Below are positions 1 through 6,666 of a stretch of DNA of 8,606 nucleotides, in pieces. Within the stretch, counting starts at the first letter, position 1. Each line of letters begins with the position of its first letter. Source of the DNA: Candidatus Saccharimonadota bacterium (GTDB lineage Bacteria > Patescibacteriota > Saccharimonadia > Saccharimonadales > Saccharimonadaceae); the NCBI GenBank assembly GCA_905373345.1, contig CAJPSU010000024.1, positions 1 to 8,606 of the forward strand. The letters are read 5' to 3'. The translations under genes were made by a program, and so were the position numbers. The notes beneath the pieces are model-generated. The model was not told the origin of the DNA, ran no database searches, and was given only the letters and a program-made list of their open reading frames with translations.

Positions 1-486
1 GCCTTGCACGCACTCGCCAACGACGGCGTACCGATGCTCGTAATTTGCGGCATGTACCAGCTATTTGGCAACTTTTTCAAGACCAAAGATGGAGAAATGA
101 TTTCCGGCATTAAGCTGCTTGATGCCGAAACTGTCGGCGGCGCCGAACGCCTCATCGGCAATATCGTCACGTCAAGCGAGCAATTTGGACTGATCGTCGG
201 TTACGAAAACCACTCAGGACTCACAACACTAGGGGCAAACGTTCACCCGCTCGGCCAAGTGATTCGCGGCGCTGGCAACAATAATCGGGACGAGACCGAA
301 GGCGCACGCTACCGCAATGTTATCGGCACATATTTACACGGCTCGCTGTTGCCAAAAAATCCGGCAATCGCCGATTGGTTGATCGAACAAGCTGTTACAC
401 GCAGATTCGGCGACTTTACGCCAACAGTCATTGAAGATCGTTTCGCTATGCTAGCCCGCGATACCGCTCAGCGCCGCCCGCGCTAA
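1..486 (+). CDS. gatD: GatD-like type 1 glutamine amidotransferase, 5'-truncated by window edge
   Basis: Frame 1 is open from base 1 to the TAA at 484-486, so the N-terminus lies outside the window. The visible 161 residues hold a CobB/CobQ/GatD-type class I glutaminase domain: the nucleophile Cys sits in VICGMYQLFG (Cys codon 46-48), and the catalytic His is in GTYLHGSLL (His codon 337-339). The Cys-to-His spacing of 97 residues is close to that of known GatD proteins. In that family GatD releases ammonia from glutamine and MurT uses it to amidate the D-Glu of lipid II at the inner face of the membrane. MurT would be expected upstream, out of view. A cobyric acid synthase-type glutaminase is the main alternative, but this short C-terminus right after the His region, without a large synthetase part downstream, fits GatD better. 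Roughly 75 residues are probably missing. The stop codon lies inside the first copy of a 36-bp repeat. Confidence 0.8.
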   Translation, partial: ALHALANDGVPMLVICGMYQLFGNFFKTKDGEMISGIKLLDAETVGGAERLIGNIVTSSEQFGLIVGYENHSGLTTLGANVHPLGQVIRGAGNNNRDETEGARYRNVIGTYLHGSLLPKNPAIADWLIEQAVTRRFGDFTPTVIEDRFAMLARDTAQRRPR

Positions 487-517
487 ATTTTCAGCGCATT
501 TTCAAGAATTAGAAAGA
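482..517. repeat. 36-bp direct repeat, copy 1
   Basis: First of two identical 36-bp copies (the other is 548-583). It begins inside the last sense codon of the amidotransferase gene and includes its TAA stop. A 30-bp unique segment (518-547) separates the copies, so the structure is a 66-bp tandem unit present about 1.5 times. The copy contains two ATTTTCA words and a near-palindrome, GCTAAATTTTCAGC. A GATAAT -10-like word (516-521) sits at its right edge. Confidence 0.95.
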
Positions 518-547
518 TAATCCTACCCCTAGAATGGTTGCAAGTCG

Positions 548-583
548 GCTAAATTTTCAGCGCATTTTCAAGAATTAGAAAGA
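548..583. repeat. 36-bp direct repeat, copy 2
   Basis: Identical to 482-517 over all 36 bases, with different bases on both sides (C481/G547 and T518/G584). It ends one base before the TATAAT box at 585-590 that probably drives the OpgC-like gene, so it occupies the spacer and -35 region of that promoter. The sequence could be a duplicated operator or simply a replication-slippage duplication. Confidence 0.95.
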
Positions 584-584
584 G

Positions 585-590
585 TATAAT
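585..590 (+). promoter_or_regulatory. -10 box for the OpgC-like gene, leaderless type
   Basis: A perfect TATAAT lies 8 nt before the ATG at 599. Transcription starting about 7 nt downstream would begin almost on the start codon, giving a leaderless mRNA. No Shine-Dalgarno-like sequence is at normal distance, and no good -35 hexamer is seen 16-18 nt upstream; that stretch lies inside repeat copy 2. Confidence 0.6.
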
Positions 591-598
591 GGATAACT

Positions 599-1741
599 AT
601 GGCGCGTCCCGCACCGCAATCAATTGAAGAACCACACATTGAGCGCATTCGCGCATTCGATCTAATGCGCGGTTTCTTTTTGATCGTTATCTTGCTTGAC
701 CATTTGGCATATTATCCGAGCGGTCTTGATATTTTCACGGGGCGCGGGCTACTGTATATTTCTACCGCTGAAGGATTTTTTGCAATTTCAGGACTTGTGC
801 TCGGCATCGTGCGCGGACGGAAATTGCTGAACAAACCATTACGTACTGCCGCGAAATTATTGCTTAAACGGAGCGTGCAATTATACATTGAATCAATTAT
901 TCTCACACTTTTATTTACAATTGCCGCTTGGCTATTCTACCACAATCCAGAAATTAAATACGGCGCCGCTACGCCCGGCACGCCGTTTTGGCAGGTCGTA
1001 TGGCAAACAATCACACTGCAATACACCTACGGCTGGGCGGATTTTTTGCGCTATTACGCGCTGTTTCTAGCGGGCGCGCCATTTGCACTATGGCTCCTTC
1101 GCCGCGGCAAATGGTATATCGTTACGATCATAAACATCGCGCTGTGGTGGTATTACACGCAAACGCCTGGCGGCGAGACATGGCTGCCTTTTTCGTGGCA
1201 GCTAGTATTTTACTCTGGGTTTATTGTCGGATTTTATTGGCCGGCGCTCACGCGCTGGTGGCGGCGCACACTTCATGCATGGCAGCGGCGAGCAATTGCG
1301 CGCACGATTACCGCGCTGTTTTTGCTCGGGTTTACTGTCAACTTTTTACTCATGCTCAACGCGAATTATTGGCACGTTGAGCCGTTCGCCGCCTGGCACA
1401 ATCAGTACAATATGGAATATTTTGACAAAGACCGCCTGCCGATTCCACGCCTCGCATTCGGCGTGATTTGTTTCTGGGGATTATTTGCACTCGTGCGCCG
1501 CTATGAGAAAATCATCGCGAAATACCTGGGTTGGCTGCTCATGCCGCTTGGCACGAATTCGTTGTATGTCTATACGATAGAAGCATTTATCGTATACTTT
1601 GCCCATTTATTCATACTGCCGCCGCAGCCGTTTACCGCTGCCGCGCCATGGTTCATCAATCTTGCCCTTTCTGTTGCCGCGATTATGCTTGTATGGACGG
1701 CGGTGCGCCGCAAATTTCTGTTTTCAGTTATTCCGCGCTAG
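599..1741 (+). CDS. OpgC-family integral membrane acyltransferase
   Basis: A 380-residue protein with roughly ten hydrophobic helices. The N-terminal part has the OpgC hallmarks in order: FDLMRGFF at residues 20-27, then LLDHL (Asp34-His35) in the first helix, FTGRGLLYIS, and AEGFFAISGLVLG near residues 57-69. In proteobacteria OpgC adds succinyl groups to osmoregulated periplasmic glucans, and the wider acyltransferase-3 superfamily uses a conserved His in helix 1. The acceptor here is unknown. If the host is a monoderm CPR bacterium it has no classical periplasmic glucans, so a wall or surface glycan is more likely. The ATG at 599 is chosen because it starts shortly before the conserved FDLMRG and sits right behind a TATAAT box. 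The 3' end overlaps the convergent glycosyltransferase gene by 14 bp. GC-rich codon choice matches the other flanking genes. Confidence 0.85.
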   Translation: MARPAPQSIEEPHIERIRAFDLMRGFFLIVILLDHLAYYPSGLDIFTGRGLLYISTAEGFFAISGLVLGIVRGRKLLNKPLRTAAKLLLKRSVQLYIESIILTLLFTIAAWLFYHNPEIKYGAATPGTPFWQVVWQTITLQYTYGWADFLRYYALFLAGAPFALWLLRRGKWYIVTIINIALWWYYTQTPGGETWLPFSWQLVFYSGFIVGFYWPALTRWWRRTLHAWQRRAIARTITALFLLGFTVNFLLMLNANYWHVEPFAAWHNQYNMEYFDKDRLPIPRLAFGVICFWGLFALVRRYEKIIAKYLGWLLMPLGTNSLYVYTIEAFIVYFAHLFILPPQPFTAAAPWFINLALSVAAIMLVWTAVRRKFLFSVIPR

Positions 1742-3263
1742 TATCATACAATCCGGCGCGATACTCGACGCTGCGGTTAATCGAGTCGTATGCGTCAACC
1801 TTTTTCACGAGCTTCCACGACGCAACGGGCGGCTCAATTTCTTTTTCGGTTACGTTGATATACCAGACGTAACGGTGCTGCTTAGCAAATGCTGCTAAAT
1901 CGGCAATTTTTCCTGTATCATCCTCTTTAAGCATAGCGAGCGACCCGTAATCTTCATTGATTGTTGATGCTGGATAATAAACTGGGTGCGTATTGCTGCT
2001 GTAAAAGCTCGCCTCGTAATATACCCATGGCGACGCGGCAACAACGGGCTGCCCCGCCTTACCTGCCTCGGCAATATTCGCCATAAGTTCCGATGCGCGA
2101 ATCGATTTATTGGTATTTTTATTGTAATTACCGTAATAATACACGTTGCCGATACCAGCGAGCGCAACAATAATAAGGATAATCGTACAGTGCCGCATGA
2201 GTACCGGATGCGTTTTCGCCGCCGCAAGCAAACACCCTGAAATAATTACCGCGAGTGCAATTTGCGCATACAACACGTAGCGATCAATGAACGACGAACT
2301 CAGTGGCGGCATCGACAAAAGTATCAGCAAAATTGGCGGTACAACAGCGAGCGATACAAATAGCGCCACGCCGCCTCTTCGCGATTGCCGAATAAATTGC
2401 CGCAGCCCAAAATACAGCACCGCGCCAACGACCGCAAACGCAATAAACGCCGCAATCGCCCACCAGCCATCCATTTGCGCGACTTCGCGGTAGAACAGCA
2501 TATCTGTCAAATAATTAATCGGCGTCTGCGGCGTAATCGGCGGAATCCAAAACCCAACTTGTATCGTCGCAAATTGGCGTACTGCCGTTGGTAGCCATAC
2601 TGCGAACAAGCCGACCGCCAACACGTGACACCACACCCACTCGCGCGCGAAAAACTTCTTCACGCGACCGGCACATACTTCGCGATACCGCCACGCCCAA
2701 TGCGCGAGCCACGCCAACGCTACAAAATAATGCGTAAGCATACCAACCGCCAACAGTGCACCATACAAAACCCACAGCCAACGGCGATTTGTTTTCATTG
2801 CACGCAGCAATACATATGTCGCCCACATCACGATCGCAAACACTAGCGTGTACATGCGCGCCTCGTGCGAAAATCGCACAAAAACCGGCGTCAGCGCTAC
2901 CGCTGCTACTGCAGCCAGCGCATACGGCGATCGCCTCGTAATATGGCGCACAACAACATACAGCCCGACCAATCCGACAAGCGCAAACGCCAAGCTTAGC
3001 GAACGAACTGCGAGCGCGCTATGTCCAAAAATAACTGTCCAGCCTTTCAACAGCCAATAGTACAGCGGCGGGTGGACATCGAGCGAAGTAAAATGCGCAA
3101 TCTCTACGATATTAAACCGCGCTAAATACGCGCTAAAAGCCTCGTCGAACCAAACCGACCACCGCGTCATATTACCGAGCACCACCCCTGAGAATACTGT
3201 TACTATCATACCCAGCGCCCACCACTCGTGTGCCGCCGCCCACTGCCCAAGTTTTCGTTTCAT
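1728..3263 (-). CDS. Family-39-like polytopic membrane glycosyltransferase
   Basis: A 511-residue protein with a short cytoplasmic start, about ten to twelve membrane helices through residue ~380, and a C-terminal extracytoplasmic part of about 130 residues. It shows the GT-C signature of the PMT/ArnT-like (GT39/GT83) superfamily: WFDEAFS (Asp40-Glu41) in the first external loop after helix 1, DVHPPLYYW (His64-Pro-Pro) in the same loop, and FSHEARMYTL further on. Such enzymes move a sugar from a polyprenyl-phosphate carrier to a protein, lipid or glycan on the outer face of the membrane; Asp-Glu is the usual catalytic or metal-binding pair. The acceptor cannot be told from sequence. The start ATG (3263-3261) follows an extended -10 box by 6 nt. 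The gene is convergent with the OpgC-like gene, with both stop codons in the 14-bp overlap 1728-1741, so each gene's end is coded within the other. Confidence 0.88.
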   Translation of the reverse strand: MKRKLGQWAAAHEWWALGMIVTVFSGVVLGNMTRWSVWFDEAFSAYLARFNIVEIAHFTSLDVHPPLYYWLLKGWTVIFGHSALAVRSLSLAFALVGLVGLYVVVRHITRRSPYALAAVAAVALTPVFVRFSHEARMYTLVFAIVMWATYVLLRAMKTNRRWLWVLYGALLAVGMLTHYFVALAWLAHWAWRYREVCAGRVKKFFAREWVWCHVLAVGLFAVWLPTAVRQFATIQVGFWIPPITPQTPINYLTDMLFYREVAQMDGWWAIAAFIAFAVVGAVLYFGLRQFIRQSRRGGVALFVSLAVVPPILLILLSMPPLSSSFIDRYVLYAQIALAVIISGCLLAAAKTHPVLMRHCTIILIIVALAGIGNVYYYGNYNKNTNKSIRASELMANIAEAGKAGQPVVAASPWVYYEASFYSSNTHPVYYPASTINEDYGSLAMLKEDDTGKIADLAAFAKQHRYVWYINVTEKEIEPPVASWKLVKKVDAYDSINRSVEYRAGLYDTSAE

Positions 3264-3269
3264 ATCATT

Positions 3270-3278
3270 ATCATATCA
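3270..3278 (-). promoter_or_regulatory. Extended -10 promoter for the membrane glycosyltransferase
   Basis: Read on the minus strand this is TGATATGAT, an extended -10 (TGn followed by TATGAT) ending 6 nt before the ATG at 3263. That places the transcription start at or next to the ATG, again a leaderless arrangement. No convincing -35 is present, which an extended -10 does not need. Confidence 0.55.
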
Positions 3279-3392
3279 CGGGGAAGGCGAAAGTAGATAA
3301 ACCCTTGAGCTCCAGCTATTGTTTGATGAACGTGGCGAGCCGTCTCTATAGTCAGTCTGTTTACTAATACGCTATTTTTAGCAAAGTTATAA

Positions 3393-3421
3393 TTGTGTTA
3401 TAGAAAAATATATGATATAAG
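3393..3421 (+). promoter_or_regulatory. Candidate promoter of the four-gene cassette
   Basis: TTGTGT (3393-3398), a 17-nt spacer, then TATAAG (3416-3421). A start near 3428 would leave a leader of about 20 nt with a weak AGAG (3435-3438) about 9 nt before the ATG at 3448. Two TATAAT words, 3388-3393 and 3444-3449, are alternatives. The second overlaps the ATG itself and so could not serve that start codon. Confidence 0.35.
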
Positions 3422-3447
3422 TATATGAAATTACAGAGTATGTTATA

Positions 3448-4077
3448 ATGAGCATAGAAAGATTTTCCTACATTCATAGTCCAATAAACGTAAAAGGTTT
3501 AGTACTCGCCATGGTGGGGTCTTTTGCGCCTGTTCATTATGGACACCTTGATGCAATGAGAACCGCTAAGAAAGCTGTAAATGATTATTTTGGACAGACG
3601 GACGCGGTCGTCTTTGCACCTAATAGCGATGCATACGTATCCATAAAACTTGATGATAAACATGGGGAGTGGAATTTCTCTAGGCGTGTTGCTGAATTTC
3701 AAGCAGTCAAGAACAATATTGGCGTACCTACATTTGTCGACGACATTACCGGCTCAATTCCACCCGAAAAATCTATTAGTGAAGAAGTGATCCAAACTAT
3801 TAAACAAAAACTTGGAGTATTCGCCTATCAGATTGTTCTTGTTGTCGGCTCGGATCAAATAAGAAGTATGCGCCCACACCTAGACAATAATCGTGCAGTC
3901 TGTGTAATAAGACCAAGTTTTGAAAAGCACATGTACGAAGCTGCGCAGGAGGAATGGCTGCAAAAGGCGATATCTGAAAGACGCTATATTATGACGCCCC
4001 AAAATAGCCCTAACCTAATAATAAGTTCAACCGCAATCCGACAAAAACTAATTGACGTCAGAGGAAATAAGGTATGA
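3448..4077 (+). CDS. NadD/cytidylyltransferase-type nucleotidyltransferase
   Basis: A 209-residue protein of the HIGH-superfamily nucleotidyltransferase fold. The nucleotide-binding motif GSFAPVHYGH is at residues 24-33, VVGSDQ at 132-137 (the GADS/GSDQ position of NadD), and the C-terminal ISSTAIR at 192-198, all in the order found in nicotinate-nucleotide adenylyltransferases. The reaction should be transfer of AMP or CMP from an NTP to a phosphate-bearing substrate with release of pyrophosphate. ISSTxIR favours the NadD branch over the TagD branch. Its place in a glycan-like operon, two genes before a small-molecule kinase, suggests activation of a phosphorylated building block, but ordinary NaMN/NMN adenylylation is not excluded. 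The ATG at 3448 is used because the strand LVLAMVGSF must precede the motif and no other ATG, GTG or TTG lies between 3448 and Met22 (3511). First gene of the operon; its stop overlaps the next ATG as ATGA. Confidence 0.82.
   Translation: MSIERFSYIHSPINVKGLVLAMVGSFAPVHYGHLDAMRTAKKAVNDYFGQTDAVVFAPNSDAYVSIKLDDKHGEWNFSRRVAEFQAVKNNIGVPTFVDDITGSIPPEKSISEEVIQTIKQKLGVFAYQIVLVVGSDQIRSMRPHLDNNRAVCVIRPSFEKHMYEAAQEEWLQKAISERRYIMTPQNSPNLIISSTAIRQKLIDVRGNKV
4060..4065 (+). promoter_or_regulatory. Shine-Dalgarno of the GT2 gene
   Basis: AGAGGA lies 8 nt before the ATG at 4074, inside the end of the preceding gene. This is a good ribosome binding site, unlike the starts of the promoter-proximal genes in this window, and it fits internal initiation coupled to the upstream gene. 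Confidence 0.6.
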
Positions 4078-4994
4078 TAAGTATAGTAACGCCAAACTAC
4101 AACTGTGAGCGGTGGTTGGATAGATGTTTGCAGTCTGTTGCAGATCAGACTTCAAGCCAAGATAACATTGAGATGGTAATGGTTGATGATGGATCAACCG
4201 ACGCATCCAAGGAGATTATCAAAGGCTACCGCGGAAAAATTCACAACCTAGATATTGTATGGCACGAACACACCGGGAAGCCAAGCTTGCTCAGAAACAT
4301 CGCCCTAGACCGCGCACAAGGAGACTATGTATTATTTCTTGATTCGGATGATTTTCTAGGACTAGATACAATTAGACGTCTTTCTTTGTTTACCCAAAAA
4401 AGGCAATCTGACGTCGTAGCATTTCAATTACAAGGCCTAAACCGTAATGTGCCAAAATCCATGCTGCAGAAAACCTGTTATGCTGTAGATATCGTAAAAT
4501 CAGGGATATATAAATCATTAGGTATTTGGAAAATGTGTAGAAGAGATTTCTTAGATAGCCATGAGATACGTTTTGACGACACTCTACCTTCAGGTGACGA
4601 CATCCCTTTTATGGCCGAATCTCTTCTCAGGGCAAAAAACGTATCAGTATTAAGCGGATATCCTTTCTATACAGTTAGAGGACGCGAGGATGGAAGTTCT
4701 CTTACTCAGATGGAATGGAGTCACCGTGAACGCATAAGGGTTGGAAAAAAACTAGGAGAATTAGTTTGCACTTATGCCATGGATGATGACATAAGGAACC
4801 ATTTTCTTATACGCCTTTTTAACACCGACGCATTGAGGATAATCGAAAGCCCCTCGACAAATCAGGCACTACTAGAAGAGCTAAAGAATGAATATGGAAA
4901 ATACTGGAATTCTAGAGTTGCAGACCTTATATATACTGATGAGGCAAGAGACAAATTAATAACTTTTTTTGGAGACGGAAACATAAATGGTTAA
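4074..4994 (+). CDS. Family 2 glycosyltransferase (GT-A fold)
   Basis: A 306-residue protein starting directly with the first strand, MISIVTPNYNCERWLDRCL, of a GT2 domain. DDGSTD at residues 38-43 binds the nucleotide, GKPSLLRN at 68-75 matches the usual 'G-x-x-x-ARN' region, and YVLFLDSDDF holds the metal-binding DxD (Asp90-Ser-Asp92). A second acidic region, DDTLPSGDDIPFM, is where the catalytic base of GT2 enzymes usually sits (the ED/GDD motif). No membrane helix is seen, so it should be a cytoplasmic or membrane-associated enzyme moving a sugar from an NDP-sugar to a growing glycan, teichoic-type polymer or lipid. The related poly(glycerol phosphate)- and CDP-linked transferases are not excluded. 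The 4-bp ATGA overlap upstream and 8-bp overlap downstream place it in the middle of a translationally coupled operon. Codon use is AT-rich. Confidence 0.9.
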   Translation: MISIVTPNYNCERWLDRCLQSVADQTSSQDNIEMVMVDDGSTDASKEIIKGYRGKIHNLDIVWHEHTGKPSLLRNIALDRAQGDYVLFLDSDDFLGLDTIRRLSLFTQKRQSDVVAFQLQGLNRNVPKSMLQKTCYAVDIVKSGIYKSLGIWKMCRRDFLDSHEIRFDDTLPSGDDIPFMAESLLRAKNVSVLSGYPFYTVRGREDGSSLTQMEWSHRERIRVGKKLGELVCTYAMDDDIRNHFLIRLFNTDALRIIESPSTNQALLEELKNEYGKYWNSRVADLIYTDEARDKLITFFGDGNING

Positions 4995-5901
4995 CCTAGA
5001 GCAGCTTAAAGAAAGCGGTATTATACCACCAGACAGCAAGATTATCTCTGAGCACAACAATACTATCATTGAGTCTACAGCCGAGAAATTAGTGGGTAGG
5101 CTTGCGACACTACACTCTATCAATACACGCGATACTCCCGGGGATATATGCTACGCGCACGCACTAGCCTGGGAGATGAGAAATGAAAACGTAGTCGTCA
5201 GCCCCATCGCCGAACAACCTATAATTGAGAATGGGGTCGTAATTTCATTATATCCCAAACTAGATCAAATAGATCTACGCAACGTTGAAGCCTCTAGCAT
5301 ACATCAAAAAATATCCACTTTCAATACTTCATTAGGCATGATAAACGAGTATATGCAACACGAGATATACACACTTGACATTTCAGAATACGCAAGTCGA
5401 CGACTCTATAGTGTCAGAGACGACATGCTATTAAAGAATAACAAACAACTTAGTGAATTTACGAGCGATATACTTAGCTACTATACCCAAAGTTATCCAT
5501 TTACTGAGTTAACGTCAGATGACAGGGCGTTAGTGCATGGTGATCTACATATGGGAAATATTGTTATGAACCGCATGTGTGAACCATTTATTATAGACCT
5601 TGATTCTACATCAGTCGGACCACGCCTATACGATCTAGCTTCATGGCATGTTCGTTCAATGCGAGGAGATATCGCCCCGACAACAAAAATGATTGATCTT
5701 GAGAAAGCTTCAGGACGCTGGAACCAAGAGTCATTTGCAGCATTGATGGGATGGAAAATTATTTCATCACTTACTCACGAAATAAAATACCAACAAAATG
5801 ATATTGTACGCCAAAACAATATAGCACAATTGATTAGTATAGCAAAAAGACTAAGTCTACCAGGAGATTGGAGACTAAACTCAAATCATGGTCTTGCCTA
5901 A
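4987..5901 (+). CDS. APH/choline-kinase-like small-molecule phosphotransferase
   Basis: A 304-residue protein with the C-lobe of the aminoglycoside phosphotransferase/choline kinase superfamily. The catalytic loop is VHGDLHMGNIVMN with His184, Asp186 (catalytic base) and Asn191. The metal-binding DFG equivalent is IDLDST (Asp204/Asp206), followed by GPRLYDLASW, the conserved 'P..DLA' element. The N-lobe is harder to read: NNTIIES (about 24-30) and LVGRLATL (35-42) resemble the nucleotide loop and the strand that usually carries the ATP-anchoring Lys, but Arg38 is the nearest basic residue. It should phosphorylate a hydroxyl of a small molecule such as an amino alcohol, sugar or aminoglycoside. 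The neighbours favour a glycan precursor over drug resistance. It overlaps the upstream gene by 8 bp with GGAGA at 4971-4975, 11 nt ahead of the ATG, and the downstream gene by 14 bp. Confidence 0.82.
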   Translation: MVNLEQLKESGIIPPDSKIISEHNNTIIESTAEKLVGRLATLHSINTRDTPGDICYAHALAWEMRNENVVVSPIAEQPIIENGVVISLYPKLDQIDLRNVEASSIHQKISTFNTSLGMINEYMQHEIYTLDISEYASRRLYSVRDDMLLKNNKQLSEFTSDILSYYTQSYPFTELTSDDRALVHGDLHMGNIVMNRMCEPFIIDLDSTSVGPRLYDLASWHVRSMRGDIAPTTKMIDLEKASGRWNQESFAALMGWKIISSLTHEIKYQQNDIVRQNNIAQLISIAKRLSLPGDWRLNSNHGLA

Positions 5902-6664
5902 AGTTGCGGTAGTAGGTTCGTGCACATCACGCGATGCTTTTAACCGGAGGTTCGCGCCACAATACAAAGAAAAAGTAGAACTAGTTGAAACTATTTATCA
6001 GTCTTCTTTACTAAGTTTAGCGCGAGAGAGTCCTATTATTGAAAAAATGCCATCTATGATTCAACCGAAATTTCATGAAGTGATAAGTCGAGAATTTTCA
6101 GGAAAAAACTTAGGGAGGCTTGCGCTAGCTGCAGCCGACGTAGTAATTATAGACCTTTTTGCAGATATTCACTTTGGCGTAACACGCCTAAACAATGCAT
6201 GCGTTACTCGTAATCATATGGCATTTTGCCATCCTTCTCAGGCTGACATGTATTTCAGCGATGAAAAATTATTACCACCACATCGGATGCGTTATGAAGC
6301 AAAGCACAATAACTACTACAGAGAACTAGCAATTACATCAATAAAGAGAATTCTAGCCGAAATCTACTCTAACAATAGTCCGCTCATTGTATTAAACTCA
6401 GCACGAATGTCCTACACCTATAGAACCGCCAACGATAGTTATCAAGTATTTCCAAAAATTGAACGCTTGAAATGGAAGAATAATAATTGGGATGAACTTG
6501 ATGATGTATTTCAAGAAAATGTACAGTGCGCCCGCATTGAGTATCCAAGAGAGTTATTAGTGGGCGATGAGCAGCATCCCTGGGGGAAACACCCCGTCCA
6601 CTATAGGCAGAATTTCTACAGTTTTTTCTGGAATTCACTTGATGCTATCCTAAGGGGTTCTTAA
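5888..6664 (+). CDS. GSC-motif protein, DUF6270-like, possible SGNH-type hydrolase/transferase
   Basis: A 258-residue soluble protein without signal peptide or membrane helix. It opens with a strand and turn, KVAVVGSCTSRDAF (GSC at 10-12, Ser11), typical of proteins I recall as DUF6270. It continues with VVIIDLFADIHFGVTRL, an 'IDL..' strand in the middle, and ends with GDEQHPWGKHPVHYRQNFY. SGNH/GSCFA-type esterases and acyltransferases also start with a strand followed by a nucleophilic Ser and end with a DxxH pair, and here D227-E-Q-H230 follows that pattern. I infer an SGNH-like fold, but the function is not established. A role in deacylating or acylating the glycan made by the operon would fit. 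The ATG at 5888 is preferred because the first strand follows at once; it overlaps the kinase gene by 14 bp. It is the last gene, ending 2 bp before the convergent Nudix stop. Confidence 0.7.
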   Translation: MVLPKVAVVGSCTSRDAFNRRFAPQYKEKVELVETIYQSSLLSLARESPIIEKMPSMIQPKFHEVISREFSGKNLGRLALAAADVVIIDLFADIHFGVTRLNNACVTRNHMAFCHPSQADMYFSDEKLLPPHRMRYEAKHNNYYRELAITSIKRILAEIYSNNSPLIVLNSARMSYTYRTANDSYQVFPKIERLKWKNNNWDELDDVFQENVQCARIEYPRELLVGDEQHPWGKHPVHYRQNFYSFFWNSLDAILRGS

Positions 6665-6666
6665 AT

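Larger units (their letters stand above)
3264..3447. other. AT-rich divergent intergenic region
   Basis: A 184-bp gap between the leftward glycosyltransferase and the rightward four-gene cassette. The left end carries the extended -10 of the former. The right 90 bp are very AT-rich and contain several -10-like words: TATAAT at 3388-3393, TATAAG at 3416-3421 and TATAAT at 3444-3449. There is also a small inverted repeat GCTA-TTTT-TAGC at 3371-3382. I see no tRNA, terminator or transposon end. This is where base composition changes from the left flank to the cassette. Confidence 0.7.

Noticed and set aside
482..583. Possible minimal CRISPR: 36-bp repeat, 30-bp spacer, 36-bp repeat
   Set aside because: The geometry fits, but there are only two copies, no cas gene in the window, copy 1 overlaps a coding stop codon, and copy 2 lies in a promoter. 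A tandem duplication explains it better.
988..1380. 130-codon plus-strand frame inside the OpgC-like gene
   Set aside because: It is a shifted frame of a gene with clear family motifs, with no promoter, ribosome site or recognisable product of its own.
3511..3513. Alternative start (Met22) for the nucleotidyltransferase
   Set aside because: It would cut into the first beta strand ahead of GSFAPVHYGH, and the nearest purine-rich site is 13 nt away. The upstream ATG at 3448 keeps the fold whole.
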